Below are positions 15,125-23,640 of a stretch of DNA of 34,824 nucleotides, in pieces. Within the stretch, counting starts at the first letter, position 1. Each line of letters begins with the position of its first letter. Under the pieces are notes generated by a model. The model searched no databases. It was not told the DNA's origin and saw nothing but the letters and a program-made list of their open reading frames with translations. Origin of the DNA: Acetobacteraceae bacterium (lineage in GTDB: Bacteria > Pseudomonadota > Alphaproteobacteria > Acetobacterales > Acetobacteraceae); assembly GCA_030041255.1 (NCBI GenBank), contig JASHOF010000076.1:1-34824 (forward strand), in the 5' to 3' direction. The translations under genes and the position numbers were made by a program.

Positions 15125-17158
15125 ATGGCCTCGGAAACGACGATCACCTCCGGCCTCGCCGAGCCCGCCTCACGCATCGCCGCCCTCCGCAGCCGCCGGA
15201 GCGGCCTCCTGATCGCCCTGCTCTTCGTACTGGCGCTCGCCTTTCCCTATCTCATCGGCAACGATGCCTACGTCAACGTCATGGCGGATGCCTTCGCCTA
15301 CGCGACGCTGGCGCTTGGTCTCAACATCGTCATCGGTTTCGCCGGGCTGCTCGATCTCGGTTACGCTGCCTTCTTCGCGATCGGTGCCTATACCTACGGC
15401 ATTCTCTCCTCCTTCCAGCTCCACCCGGCCTGGAGCAGCTTCTGGCAGCCCTTCGCCTGGCTGGAACTCGTCCAGAAGGTCCCGCTCGGCGATGCCATGG
15501 TCGTGCACTTCACCGTTTCGTTCTGGATCTGCCTTGTCCTGGCTGCCCTGATCGCGGCTTTCTTCGGGATTCTTTTCGGGGCGCCCACGCTCCGCCTGCG
15601 TGGCGACTATCTCGCCATCGTGACGCTCGGTTTCGGCGAGATCGTGCCCATCATCGTGCGGAACTGGCCCTGGCTCACCAACGGTGCAGCCGGGCTGAAC
15701 GGCGCGCAGCCGCCGCGGCTCTTCGGCTGGAGTTTCGGCGTCTGGGCCCTGCCCTACTATTATGTCGTCCTCGGCCTCGTCGTGCTGTTGATATTCGTCA
15801 GTGTCAGCCTCAGGGATTCGCGCGTCGGGCGCGCCTGGATGGCGCTCCGTGACGACGACATCGCCGCCTCCGCCATGGGCGTCGATCTCACCCGCTACAA
15901 GCTCCTGGCATTTGCCATCGGTGCCGGCTTCGCCGGCATGACCGGCGTCTTCTACGTCGCCAAGCTGCAAACCATCACGCCTGACATGTTCATGTTCCCG
16001 GTCTCGGTCATGATCATCGTGATGATCGTGCTCGGCGGCATGGGCAGCGTCTGGGGCGTCGTGGTCGGTGCGATGTTCCTTTCGCTCCTGCAATCCTGGT
16101 TCCTGCCCGATCTTTCGACCTGGGCCAGTGCCTTCGGCCAGGCGAGCGGTATCGGCTTCCTGCAGAATGTCGACTTCACCCAGTCCACCGAGCTCATCTT
16201 CGGCATCATCCTCGTCCTGATGATGCTCTACCGCCGTGACGGATTGATCCCCGCGCATCGCAGGCAGTTCGCGATGAGCTTCTCCCAGCAGAACGCCCAG
16301 GTCGGGGAATCGGGCAGCTTCCGCCTGAGCGGCATCGGCGGCGAAGACGCTGCGAACGCCGCCACCCCGGCGCTCGAGATCAAGGGCATCACCGTTCGCT
16401 TCGGTGGCCTCGTCGCCCTCAAGTCCGTGGACATCACCGTCCCCGCTGGCGGTGTCGTCGCCGTCATCGGCCCGAACGGCTCCGGCAAATCCACCCTCTT
16501 CAACGTCATCACGGGCCTTACTTCCGCCGAATCGGGAAGCATCCGCCTCTATGGAGAGAATATCGTCGGCCTCAAGCCGCACGCCATTGCCAGGAAGGGC
16601 ATCGCCCGCACCTTCCAGAATCTTCGCCTGTTCACGAATCTCACGGTCATGGACAATGTGCTGATCGGCCAGCACGCACGCCTGACCACCGGCCCGATCG
16701 GCGCCGTCCTGCATCTGCCCCACGCCCGCGCCGAGGAAGCGCGCGCCCGCGCCCGGGCGATGGAAATCCTCATCAATTTCGGCAACCGCCTGACCCCGCG
16801 CATCAACCAGAACGTTGCCGCGCTCTCCTATGCCAATCGCCGGCGCACGGAGATTTCCCGCGCCCTCGCCGCCGCCCCCCGCGTCCTCCTGCTCGATGAG
16901 CCCACCGCCGGCATGAACCCCGCGGAAACGCTCGAACTGGCCCAGCAGATCAAGGCTCTGCACAATCTCGGCCTCACCGTCATGGTGATCGAGCACAAGC
17001 TCGATGTCGTGGTCCGCCTCGCCGACACCGTCGTCGTCCTCGACCATGGCGAGAAGATCGCCGAAGGCAAGCCGGACGAGGTTCGCCAGAACGAAGAGGT
17101 CCTGCGGGCCTATCTCGGCCGCAACACCCAGGCCGGGAGAGCCGGCATTGCTGCTTGA
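15125..17158 (+). CDS. livM: Fused branched-chain amino-acid ABC permease and ATPase (LivM-LivG)
   Basis: A 677-residue fusion of two subunits that are usually separate. Residues 1 to about 385 are LivM: several membrane segments, YATLALGLNIVIGFAGLLDLGY, the RGDYLAIVTLGFGEI segment, and the coupling loop SRVGRAWMALRDDDIAASAMG. A hydrophilic linker (about 385-415) leads to LivG: Walker A GPNGSGKST at 449-457, the GIARTFQNLRLFTNLTVMDN Q-loop region, a degenerate signature ALSYANRRRTEISRALA, Walker B LLLDEPTAGMNP, and the switch histidine in VIEHKLDVV. The signature reads LSYANRR where LSYGxQR is usual, as often seen in LivG-type subunits. The enzyme hydrolyses ATP to drive uptake through LivH/LivM. 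ATG at 15125 follows GAAGGGGGCG. Its end overlaps livF by 11 bases. Confidence 0.92.
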   Translation: MASETTITSGLAEPASRIAALRSRRSGLLIALLFVLALAFPYLIGNDAYVNVMADAFAYATLALGLNIVIGFAGLLDLGYAAFFAIGAYTYGILSSFQLHPAWSSFWQPFAWLELVQKVPLGDAMVVHFTVSFWICLVLAALIAAFFGILFGAPTLRLRGDYLAIVTLGFGEIVPIIVRNWPWLTNGAAGLNGAQPPRLFGWSFGVWALPYYYVVLGLVVLLIFVSVSLRDSRVGRAWMALRDDDIAASAMGVDLTRYKLLAFAIGAGFAGMTGVFYVAKLQTITPDMFMFPVSVMIIVMIVLGGMGSVWGVVVGAMFLSLLQSWFLPDLSTWASAFGQASGIGFLQNVDFTQSTELIFGIILVLMMLYRRDGLIPAHRRQFAMSFSQQNAQVGESGSFRLSGIGGEDAANAATPALEIKGITVRFGGLVALKSVDITVPAGGVVAVIGPNGSGKSTLFNVITGLTSAESGSIRLYGENIVGLKPHAIARKGIARTFQNLRLFTNLTVMDNVLIGQHARLTTGPIGAVLHLPHARAEEARARARAMEILINFGNRLTPRINQNVAALSYANRRRTEISRALAAAPRVLLLDEPTAGMNPAETLELAQQIKALHNLGLTVMVIEHKLDVVVRLADTVVVLDHGEKIAEGKPDEVRQNEEVLRAYLGRNTQAGRAGIAA

Positions 17159-17870
17159 GTTCCGCGACGTCGATACCTATTACGGCGACCTCCACGTCCT
17201 GAAGCAGGTCAATTACAGCATCGACAACGGCGAGATCGTTTGCCTGCTCGGCGGCAATGCCTCCGGCAAATCGACCACCATGAAGACGATCATGGGCGTC
17301 GTCCGGCCGAAGCGCGGCAGCGTCGTCTTCGACGGAGAGCCGATCGAGCAACTTCCCACTTCCGAACGCGTCCGCCGCGGCATCGCCCCCGTGCTCGAGG
17401 CGCGCCGCCTCTTTCCGCGCATGACCGTCTACGAGAACCTCGAGATGGGCGCCTTTCTCCGCCAGCCGGGTCCGGAACTGGAGGAAGATATCGAGCGCGT
17501 CTATGAACTCTTTCCGCGGGTCAAGGAGCGTCGCAGCCAGCTTGCCGGTACCCTTTCCGGCGGCGAGCAGCAGATGGTTGCGATCGGCCGTGCTCTGATG
17601 GCCCGCCCGCGCCTGATCTGCATGGATGAGCCATCGATGGGCCTCGCTCCGATCTTCGTCGAGCAGACGTTCGAAATCATCCAGGAGATCAACCGCCGGG
17701 GCACCACCATCTTCATGGTCGAGCAGAACGCAAACATGGCACTGACGGTCGCGCATCGTGCCTATGTGCTGCAAACCGGCCAGGTCGTGCTCTCCGGCTC
17801 GGCCCGGGAACTCCGTGAAAATCCCCTGATCCGCGAAGCCTATCTCGGGGAAATGCAGGTCGCTCACTGA
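17148..17870 (+). CDS. livF: Branched-chain amino-acid ABC transporter, ATPase LivF
   Basis: A 240-residue ABC ATPase, the standard LivF length, assuming a TTG start at 17148. GGGAGA lies seven bases before it, and the sequence then begins LLEFRDVDTYYGDLHVL as in other LivF proteins. An in-frame ATG at 17004 would add 48 residues lying within livG in another frame and unlike LivF, so I reject it. Walker A GGNASGKST is at residues 35-43, the Q-loop region at LEARRLFPRMTVYENL, signature LSGGEQQ, Walker B LICMDEPSMGLAP, and the H-loop is VEQNANMA with Gln-Asn in place of histidine, as is common in LivF. It partners the LivG domain as a heterodimer. The 11-bp overlap with livM::livG suggests coupled translation. 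Confidence 0.92.
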   Translation: MLLEFRDVDTYYGDLHVLKQVNYSIDNGEIVCLLGGNASGKSTTMKTIMGVVRPKRGSVVFDGEPIEQLPTSERVRRGIAPVLEARRLFPRMTVYENLEMGAFLRQPGPELEEDIERVYELFPRVKERRSQLAGTLSGGEQQMVAIGRALMARPRLICMDEPSMGLAPIFVEQTFEIIQEINRRGTTIFMVEQNANMALTVAHRAYVLQTGQVVLSGSARELRENPLIREAYLGEMQVAH

Positions 17871-17905
17871 ATTTCTGCCGCTGCGGTTCAGGAAGGATCG
17901 ATCCC

Positions 17906-19042
17906 ATGGACGCCACGCGTCGATTGCCGCTGTTCGACATCAAGGCCGAGCAGGCGAGCTTCGCCGCCGAGCTTCGCCGCCGCCTCGATGCCGTGCTCGA
18001 TCACTGCCAGTTCATCCTCGGCCCGGAGGTGGCGGAACTGGAAGAGCGCCTCGCCGCCTGGTGCGGTGCGGCGCACTGTATCGGCGTCAGTTCCGGAACC
18101 GATGCGCTCCTGATCGCGCTGATGGCCGAAGGGGTAGGGGAGGGGGACGCCGTCTTCCTGCCCGCCTTCACCTATACCGCAACCGCCGAGGTGCCGCTCC
18201 TGCTCGGTGCCGTGCCGGTCTTCGTCGATATCGACCCTCACACCTTCCAGATCGATCCCGCCGATCTCGCGCGTCGGATCTCGGCGGTTCGTGACGCCGG
18301 AAAAATCCGCCCGCGCGCGCTGATCGGGGTCGATCTTTTCGGCCAGCCCGCAGACTGGGCGGCGCTCGGCGAGATCGCCCGCGCTGCGGACCTCTTCGCG
18401 CTCGATGACGCCGCGCAAAGCTTCGGCGCCAGCTTCCATAATCGCCGGCTCGGCACTTTCGGCGATGCCACCGCCGTCAGCTTCTTCCCCACCAAGCCAC
18501 TCGGCGGCTACGGCGATGGCGGCGCCCTGTTCACCGAAAGCGACGAGCGCGCCCTGCTCTACAGGAGCCTTCGTTCGCACGGCGAAGGTACCACACGCTA
18601 CGAAGTCCTGCGGATCGGCATCAACGGCCGGCTCGACACGGTGCAGGCGGCCGTCCTGCTCGCGAGGCTGACCCAGTTCGACCCGGCACTGGCGGCCCGT
18701 GAGGCGATCGCCCGAATGTATGACCGTGTTCTCTCGGGACTTGTCGAAATACCGCGGCGCGTGCCGGATTCGACCAGCGCCTGGGCGATCTATTCCGTCC
18801 TGCTGCCCGATTCCCCAACCCGGGCGCGCGTGCAGCAGGCGCTCGCCGCCGCCGGAATCGGCAGCAACATCTATTATCCGCGCCCGCTGCATCGCCAGCC
18901 CGCCTATGCAGCGCACCATGACGGCGCGCCGCTTCCCGTCTCCGATTCCGTTTCCCGGCGAATCCTGGCCCTCCCGATGCATCCCGGGCTCGAAGAGGCC
19001 GACCTCGCCCGCATCGCCGAGGTCCTGCGCAGCGCGCTTTGA
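17906..19042 (+). CDS. DegT/DnrJ/EryC1-family nucleotide-sugar aminotransferase, GnnB/WbpE-like
   Basis: A 378-residue PLP enzyme that transfers an amino group onto a keto sugar attached to a nucleotide. VSSGTDALLIAL near 61-72 binds the cofactor phosphate; LDDAAQSFGA near 166-175 holds the PLP-contacting Asp and Gln; SFFPTKPLGGYGDGGA carries the PLP lysine K197. The FFPTKPLG-YGDGGA version is typical of enzymes acting at the sugar 3-position, such as WbpE and GnnB. Together with the GnnA-like dehydrogenase at 5859-6851 it could make a 3-amino UDP-GlcNAc derivative for lipid A or polysaccharide; that pairing is inference. The ATG at 17906 follows AGGAAGG by ten bases. It lies 35 bases after livF and may be read through from that operon. 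Confidence 0.88.
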   Translation: MDATRRLPLFDIKAEQASFAAELRRRLDAVLDHCQFILGPEVAELEERLAAWCGAAHCIGVSSGTDALLIALMAEGVGEGDAVFLPAFTYTATAEVPLLLGAVPVFVDIDPHTFQIDPADLARRISAVRDAGKIRPRALIGVDLFGQPADWAALGEIARAADLFALDDAAQSFGASFHNRRLGTFGDATAVSFFPTKPLGGYGDGGALFTESDERALLYRSLRSHGEGTTRYEVLRIGINGRLDTVQAAVLLARLTQFDPALAAREAIARMYDRVLSGLVEIPRRVPDSTSAWAIYSVLLPDSPTRARVQQALAAAGIGSNIYYPRPLHRQPAYAAHHDGAPLPVSDSVSRRILALPMHPGLEEADLARIAEVLRSAL

Positions 19043-19115
19043 GACCTGGGCGCGGCCCCGCATTTCCGCACCGCCCTCAGCCACCCTATATGCTCGGGAA
19101 ACTCCCGGAGCTCCC

Positions 19116-21776
19116 ATGCCCGACGATCAGCAGAACGCCGCCGTGACCGCTCCCGCCACGCGTCGCGAAACCCGCCTCGCCGACTATACCCCGCCTCCGT
19201 TCCTGGTGGACCGGGTGGATCTCTCCTTTGACCTGGCGGCGAATGCCACGCGCATTCGTTCGCGCCTGGCATTCCGTCGCAACCCGAAAGCCGTCGCCGC
19301 TCCCGAGGCGCCACTCAGGCTCGACGGCAACAGCCAGCCGGTCCTCGCCATCGCGATCGACGGCGAAAAAGCCAGCGCCAACCGCTGGCGGATCGAGGGC
19401 GGTGATCTCTTCATCCTCGATCCGCCCGAGCAGTTTCTTCTCGAAATCGAGACCGGGATTTCCCCGCAGGAGAACACCACCCTCTCCGGCCTCTATGTTT
19501 CGAACGGCGGCTACTTTACCCAATGCGAGGCCGAGGGCTTCCGCCGGATCACCTACTTCCCCGATCGGCCCGACGTGATGGCGCGCTTCACCACCACGAT
19601 CACGGCCGACAAGGCCGAGTGCCCGGTGATGCTGTCGAACGGCAACCCGGGCCCCATCGAACAGGCCGCTCCCGGCCGCCACCGCATCACCTGGACGGAT
19701 CCGCACCCGAAGCCCAGCTATCTGTTCGCCCTCGTTGCCGGCGATCTCGTCGCCGTCGAGGATCGTTTCGTCACCCGCTCCGCTCGCCCGGTCGCGCTCG
19801 CGATCTGGGTCCGCCGCGGCGACGAAGCGCGCACGCATCACGCGATGCGCTCCCTCAAGAAGGCAATGGCCTGGGACGAGGCGGTGTTCGGTCTCGAGTA
19901 CGACCTCGATGTCTTCAACATTGCCGCCGTCTCCGACTTCAACATGGGGGCAATGGAGAACAAGGGTCTCAATATCTTCAATACCAGGTACGTGCTCGCC
20001 GATCCCGCGACCGCGACCGACGCCGAGTACCAGCGCATCGAAGGCGTCATCGCGCACGAGTATTTCCACAACTGGACGGGCGATCGCGTCACTTGCCGCG
20101 ACTGGTTCCAGCTTTCGCTGAAGGAGGGTCTCACCGTCTATCGCGACCAGGAATTCTCGATGGACCAGGGAAGCCCGGCGGTGAAACGGATCAGCGATGT
20201 CGCCGAGCTTCGCGCCGGCCAGTTCCGCGAGGACGCCGGCCCGCTCGCCCATCCCGTTCAGCCCGACCGCTACATCGCGATCGACAATTTCTACACCGCA
20301 ACCATCTACAACAAGGGCGCCGAGGTGATCCGGATGATGGCGACCATCATCGGCAAGGCGGCCTTCCGCCGCGGCATGGACCTCTATTTCGCCCGCCACG
20401 ACAACCAGGCCGTGACGATCGAGGATTTCGTCTCCGCCATGGAAGCCGCCTCTGGTGTCGATCTCGGCCGCTTCCGCCGCTGGTACCATCAGGCCGGCAC
20501 GCCCACCCTCGCCATCGGCGACGAATACGACCCCGCAACCCGCCGCTATCGGCTCTCCGTTGCCCAGGCCACCCCTCCGACCCCTCATCAGCCTGAGAAA
20601 GCGCCGCTCGTCATCCCGCTCGCCATGGGCCTGCTCGGTCCGGACGGCGCGGAGGTTCCGACGCAACTCGAGGGCGAGCCTGCCCCACGCCATGGAACGC
20701 GCGTCCTGCTCGCCGATTCTCCCGAGGCGACCTTCACTTTCCTCAACGTCCCCGCCCGCCCGACTCCCTCCCTCCTGCGTGGCTTTTCGGCGCCGGTGAA
20801 GCTCAAGGGCCTGGCTCGCGACCAGCTTCTGCTCCTCGCCGCCCACGATCCCGATCCTTTCACGCGCTGGGACGCCGGCCAGCAGCACGCAACCGGCATC
20901 CTCCTCGAGATGATCTCCGCGCCTGCCGAAGTGCCCGCTTCTCTCGCCGATCAGTTCGCGGCAGTGCTGGCGCGCGCCGACGAGGATCCCGCACTCGCAG
21001 CCGAGGCGTTGCGTCTTCCGAGTGAGGGCTATCTTGCCGACCAGATGGAAATCGCAGACCCGGATTTGATCCACGCGGCGCGCGAGGCCGCACGCAGGAG
21101 TATCGGCTCCGCTCTGCGGTCCGAACTTCTGGCCATCTATGAGCGCCTGGCCGATCCGGGTCCATACCGGATCGACGGGCCGTCGATCGGCCGCCGCGCG
21201 CTCCGCAACGGAGCGCTGGCCTATCTCGCCGTCACCGACCAGTCCCTCGGCATGTCGCTGGCGAAATCCCAGTACGAGGCCCGCCAGGACATGACCGACG
21301 TGCTGGCGGCGTTGGCGGTCCTCTGCGCCATCGACGGCCCGGAACGAAACGCCGCACTCGCCTCCTTCTATGCCGCCTGGCACCAGGACGCGCTCGTGCT
21401 CGACAAATGGTTTGCGACCCAGGCTGCCTCGCCGCTCCCGGCAACGCTCGGCTCCGTTCAGGCCCTGATGCAGCACCCCGACTTCGATCTCAAAAATCCC
21501 AATCGCGTCCGCGCCCTGATCGCCACCTTTTCGGCCAACCAGGTCCGCTTCCATGATGCCTCGGGTGCCGGCTATCGCCTCCTCGCCGAGACGATCATTC
21601 GCCTCGATCCGCTGAATCCGCAGGTCGCCGCCCGCCTCGTCTCTCCGCTCGGCCTCTGGCGCCGCTTCGATGCCGCCCGCCAGGCCCTGATGCAGCAGGA
21701 ACTGCGCCGCATCCTCGCCGCCCCGGCCCTCAGCCGTAACGTCCACGAAATGGCGACCCGCAGCCTCGGCACCTGA
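19116..21776 (+). CDS. pepN: Aminopeptidase N (M1 zinc metallopeptidase)
   Basis: An 886-residue cytoplasmic aminopeptidase that removes N-terminal residues from peptides, close to the length of bacterial PepN. The exopeptidase motif G278-A-M-E-N282 binds the free amino terminus. The zinc site is H314-E-Y-F-H318 with the third ligand E337 in SLKEGLTVYRDQEF. The N-terminal beta domain (DYTPPPFLVDRVDLSFDL) and the long C-terminal helical domain are complete. The ATG at 19116 follows GGAG by five bases; an in-frame upstream extension to 18699 overlaps the preceding aminotransferase gene and is unlikely. The last 24 codons plus stop and four further bases (21704-21780) occur again at 25490-25566, beyond the amino-acid ABC cassette. 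Confidence 0.95.
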   Translation: MPDDQQNAAVTAPATRRETRLADYTPPPFLVDRVDLSFDLAANATRIRSRLAFRRNPKAVAAPEAPLRLDGNSQPVLAIAIDGEKASANRWRIEGGDLFILDPPEQFLLEIETGISPQENTTLSGLYVSNGGYFTQCEAEGFRRITYFPDRPDVMARFTTTITADKAECPVMLSNGNPGPIEQAAPGRHRITWTDPHPKPSYLFALVAGDLVAVEDRFVTRSARPVALAIWVRRGDEARTHHAMRSLKKAMAWDEAVFGLEYDLDVFNIAAVSDFNMGAMENKGLNIFNTRYVLADPATATDAEYQRIEGVIAHEYFHNWTGDRVTCRDWFQLSLKEGLTVYRDQEFSMDQGSPAVKRISDVAELRAGQFREDAGPLAHPVQPDRYIAIDNFYTATIYNKGAEVIRMMATIIGKAAFRRGMDLYFARHDNQAVTIEDFVSAMEAASGVDLGRFRRWYHQAGTPTLAIGDEYDPATRRYRLSVAQATPPTPHQPEKAPLVIPLAMGLLGPDGAEVPTQLEGEPAPRHGTRVLLADSPEATFTFLNVPARPTPSLLRGFSAPVKLKGLARDQLLLLAAHDPDPFTRWDAGQQHATGILLEMISAPAEVPASLADQFAAVLARADEDPALAAEALRLPSEGYLADQMEIADPDLIHAAREAARRSIGSALRSELLAIYERLADPGPYRIDGPSIGRRALRNGALAYLAVTDQSLGMSLAKSQYEARQDMTDVLAALAVLCAIDGPERNAALASFYAAWHQDALVLDKWFATQAASPLPATLGSVQALMQHPDFDLKNPNRVRALIATFSANQVRFHDASGAGYRLLAETIIRLDPLNPQVAARLVSPLGLWRRFDAARQALMQQELRRILAAPALSRNVHEMATRSLGT

Positions 21777-21780
21777 CGCC
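21704..21780 (+). repeat. 77-bp direct repeat, left copy (3' end of pepN)
   Basis: From GCGCCGCATCCTCGCC through the pepN stop to GACGCC. By eye it matches 25490-25566 at 75 of 77 positions; the two differences are adjacent (GCGACC here, GCGGGC there). Similarity stops sharply on both sides. Confidence 0.9.
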
Positions 21781-21801
21781 TCCTGCCCGCGCTCGGCAGG
21801 A
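21781..21801 (+). terminator. Hairpin directly after pepN
   Basis: TCCTGCC (21781-21787) pairs perfectly with GGCAGGA (21795-21801) around a seven-base loop, five bases after the pepN stop. No T tract follows, so intrinsic termination would be weak. It begins at the exact base where the 77-bp repeat ends. Confidence 0.45.
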
Positions 21802-21873
21802 AGGCATTCCCCAGTCCGGAAGACGATACTTTCGCGCCGGAAAGCGGTCCGGATCCGGGCGCGCTTCGCAGTG

Positions 21874-21974
21874 TAGAGCGGATCGCGCTTGACTGGAATC
21901 GCGGAGCGATCCAGGAGCGCGTGAATCCGCTCGGTCAGGCAAAGGAGAGCGTGTTCAGTCAACCCGAACACGCT
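21874..21974 (+). repeat. Dispersed palindromic repeat, copy B
   Basis: A 101-bp copy nearly identical to copy A (5634-5746) apart from the 12-base insertion in A and a few substitutions. The terminal hairpin AGCGTGTTCAG with CCGAACACGCT has one mismatch. It lies between the convergent pepN and ABC ATPase genes, 94 bases from the left pepN-end repeat, and could act as a bidirectional terminator or RNA-stabilising hairpin there. Confidence 0.85.
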
Positions 21975-21987
21975 ACTCCCGAACGCA

Positions 21988-22758
21988 CTACAATATCTGG
22001 CTGAGGAATGCCCGTGTGCGCGCATCGCGTGGGGCAGAGAAGAATTCCGCCGGCGGCCCGTGCTCGACGATCACGCCGCGATCAGTGAAATAGATATGGC
22101 TTGCCACTTCGCGCGCGAAGCTCATCTCGTGCGTCACCAGGATGCAGGTCATGCCTTCCTCGGCCAACTGACGGATGGCGAGCAGCACTTCCTTGACCGT
22201 TTCCGGATCGAGCGCAGCCGTCACCTCGTCGAACAGCATCAGGTCGGGATGCATGGCAAGCGATCGGGCAATCGCCACGCGCTGCTGCTGTCCGCCGGAC
22301 ATCTCGCCCGGATAGGCTTTCTCCTTGCCCTCCAGGCGCACCTTCTTCAGCAGAGCGTAGGCCTCCGCCTCCACCTCGGTGCGCGGTCGCTTCAGGACCA
22401 GGATGGGCGCCATCATCACGTTTTGCAGCGCGGTGCGATGCGGAAACAGGTTGTACTGCTGGAACACCATGCCGACATGCTTGCGCAGGCGCAGCTTGTC
22501 GAGATGCGGATCGTTCACCTCGATCCCCAGCACCTTGATCGAGCCCTTCTGGAACGGCACGAGCGCATTCACGCAGCGGATCAGCGTCGATTTGCCCGCG
22601 CCCGACGGGCCGATGATGCAGGCGACCTCGCCCTTGCACACGTCAAAACCGATGCCCTTCAGTACCTCGACCTCACCGAAGGCTTTGTGCACGTCGTCGA
22701 TCGCGACAAGCGGCTGGTCTTGCGTCCAGCCGGTGGGGGGGTCGAAGCCTCGGGACAT
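21988..22758 (-). CDS. Polar amino-acid ABC transporter, ATPase (GlnQ/HisP type)
   Basis: A 256-residue cytoplasmic ATPase that powers uptake through the two permeases upstream. Walker A GPSGAGKST is at residues 50-58, the Q-loop in MVFQQYNLFPHRTALQN, signature MSGGQQQRVAIA at about 153-164, Walker B LMLFDEVTAALDPE with D177-E178, and the switch histidine in LVTHEMSFA. The DEVT variant in place of DEPT is normal in this subfamily. Last gene of a minus-strand operon (binding protein, two permeases, ATPase), starting 18 bases after the preceding permease ends. Ligand probably a polar or charged amino acid or a derivative; no closer call is possible. Confidence 0.92.
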   Translation of the reverse strand: MSRGFDPPTGWTQDQPLVAIDDVHKAFGEVEVLKGIGFDVCKGEVACIIGPSGAGKSTLIRCVNALVPFQKGSIKVLGIEVNDPHLDKLRLRKHVGMVFQQYNLFPHRTALQNVMMAPILVLKRPRTEVEAEAYALLKKVRLEGKEKAYPGEMSGGQQQRVAIARSLAMHPDLMLFDEVTAALDPETVKEVLLAIRQLAEEGMTCILVTHEMSFAREVASHIYFTDRGVIVEHGPPAEFFSAPRDARTRAFLSQIL

Positions 22759-22776
22759 CGCATGATCCTCGGCCGC

Positions 22777-23640
22777 TCAGATGCGGACGGCGTAGCGGCG
22801 CTCCAGCCGCTGCGTCAGCCGCGCGATGGGATAGGAATAGATGAAGAACAGCAGCAGCACGTAGCCGTATAGCGGCGCCAACAAATCGGTGCGCCCGCCT
22901 TCGGCGGCTTGTACCTGGCTGGCCAGCGTGACGATCTCGTTGACGCCGACAATGGAGGCCAACGTCGTTGCCATGGTCAGGATGGCATACAGGTTCATCC
23001 AGGGCGGGATCATCCGCTTGACGCATTGCGGCAGCACGATCTGCCACAACTGCTGCGTGCGCGTGAACCCCAGCGATTCCGCCGCTTCCCATTGGCCGGG
23101 ATGGATCGACTGCACGCCGCCGCGGACGATTTCCGAAACATTTGCCATCACCGGCAGTGCAAGCCCGATCACCGCCTTCACCCAGTCCGGCAAGCTCAAG
23201 GAAACCGGACCAATCTGAATCTGGAAAGGCAGCATATAGATCATGAAGAACAGCAGCACCAGCCAGGGCGCATTGCGGAAGAACTGCGTCAGCGCCCAGG
23301 CGATGGTGCGCACCGCTCGCCGAAGCGAGACCAGCCCGAGGCCAAGGAATGCACCGACGATCGTCCCGATCGCCATCGACATGAAGCTGATCAGGATGTT
23401 GAAGCCGAAGCCGCGCAGCAGCAGCGGCGACCAGCGAACAAGCACCGCCAGCACACCCGCGCGGGGCGCCGCCACGCCAGCCGCATCGGCGGCCAGCGCC
23501 GTCAGCATGACGAAGCCGGCCAGCGCGATGCCATGCGACAACGACAGCCGAATCGGAGGCGGCGCCGCAGGGCGGCGCAAGGCCTCGGGTAGCGGCAGCA
23601 TGACCGGCAATGCCCGCCCGGCATTGCACCCGGCGGTCAT
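22777..23640 (-). CDS. Polar amino-acid ABC transporter, permease (HisM/GlnP type), second
   Basis: A 287-residue membrane protein. The first 75 residues form an extra region with a hydrophobic segment ahead of the core. The core has the His/Glu/Gln/Arg/opine permease layout: FNILISFMSMAIGTIVGAFLGL, FFRNAPWLVLLFFMIYMLP and the ATPase-docking loop GQWEAAESLGFTRTQQLWQI. The ATG at 23640 overlaps the stop of the upstream permease (ATGA), which I take as the start; an in-frame start 12 codons earlier (23676) is less likely. It should form a heterodimeric channel with the other permease. Confidence 0.9.
   Translation of the reverse strand: MTAGCNAGRALPVMLPLPEALRRPAAPPPIRLSLSHGIALAGFVMLTALAADAAGVAAPRAGVLAVLVRWSPLLLRGFGFNILISFMSMAIGTIVGAFLGLGLVSLRRAVRTIAWALTQFFRNAPWLVLLFFMIYMLPFQIQIGPVSLSLPDWVKAVIGLALPVMANVSEIVRGGVQSIHPGQWEAAESLGFTRTQQLWQIVLPQCVKRMIPPWMNLYAILTMATTLASIVGVNEIVTLASQVQAAEGGRTDLLAPLYGYVLLLFFIYSYPIARLTQRLERRYAVRI

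Noticed and set aside
15170-17047. 625-codon minus-strand open frame opposite livM::livG
   Set aside because: Asp/Glu/Gly/His-rich low-information sequence mirrors the hydrophobic LivM codons; the plus strand is clearly real.
17004-17147. ATG at 17004 as livF start
   Set aside because: It would add 48 residues translated from inside livG in another frame; the TTG at 17148 has a proper ribosome site and gives the standard LivF N terminus.
19086-22025. 979-codon open frame on the minus strand opposite pepN
   Set aside because: Composition is that of an antisense shadow in GC-rich DNA, with no recognisable domain, while the plus strand encodes a complete PepN with all catalytic motifs.
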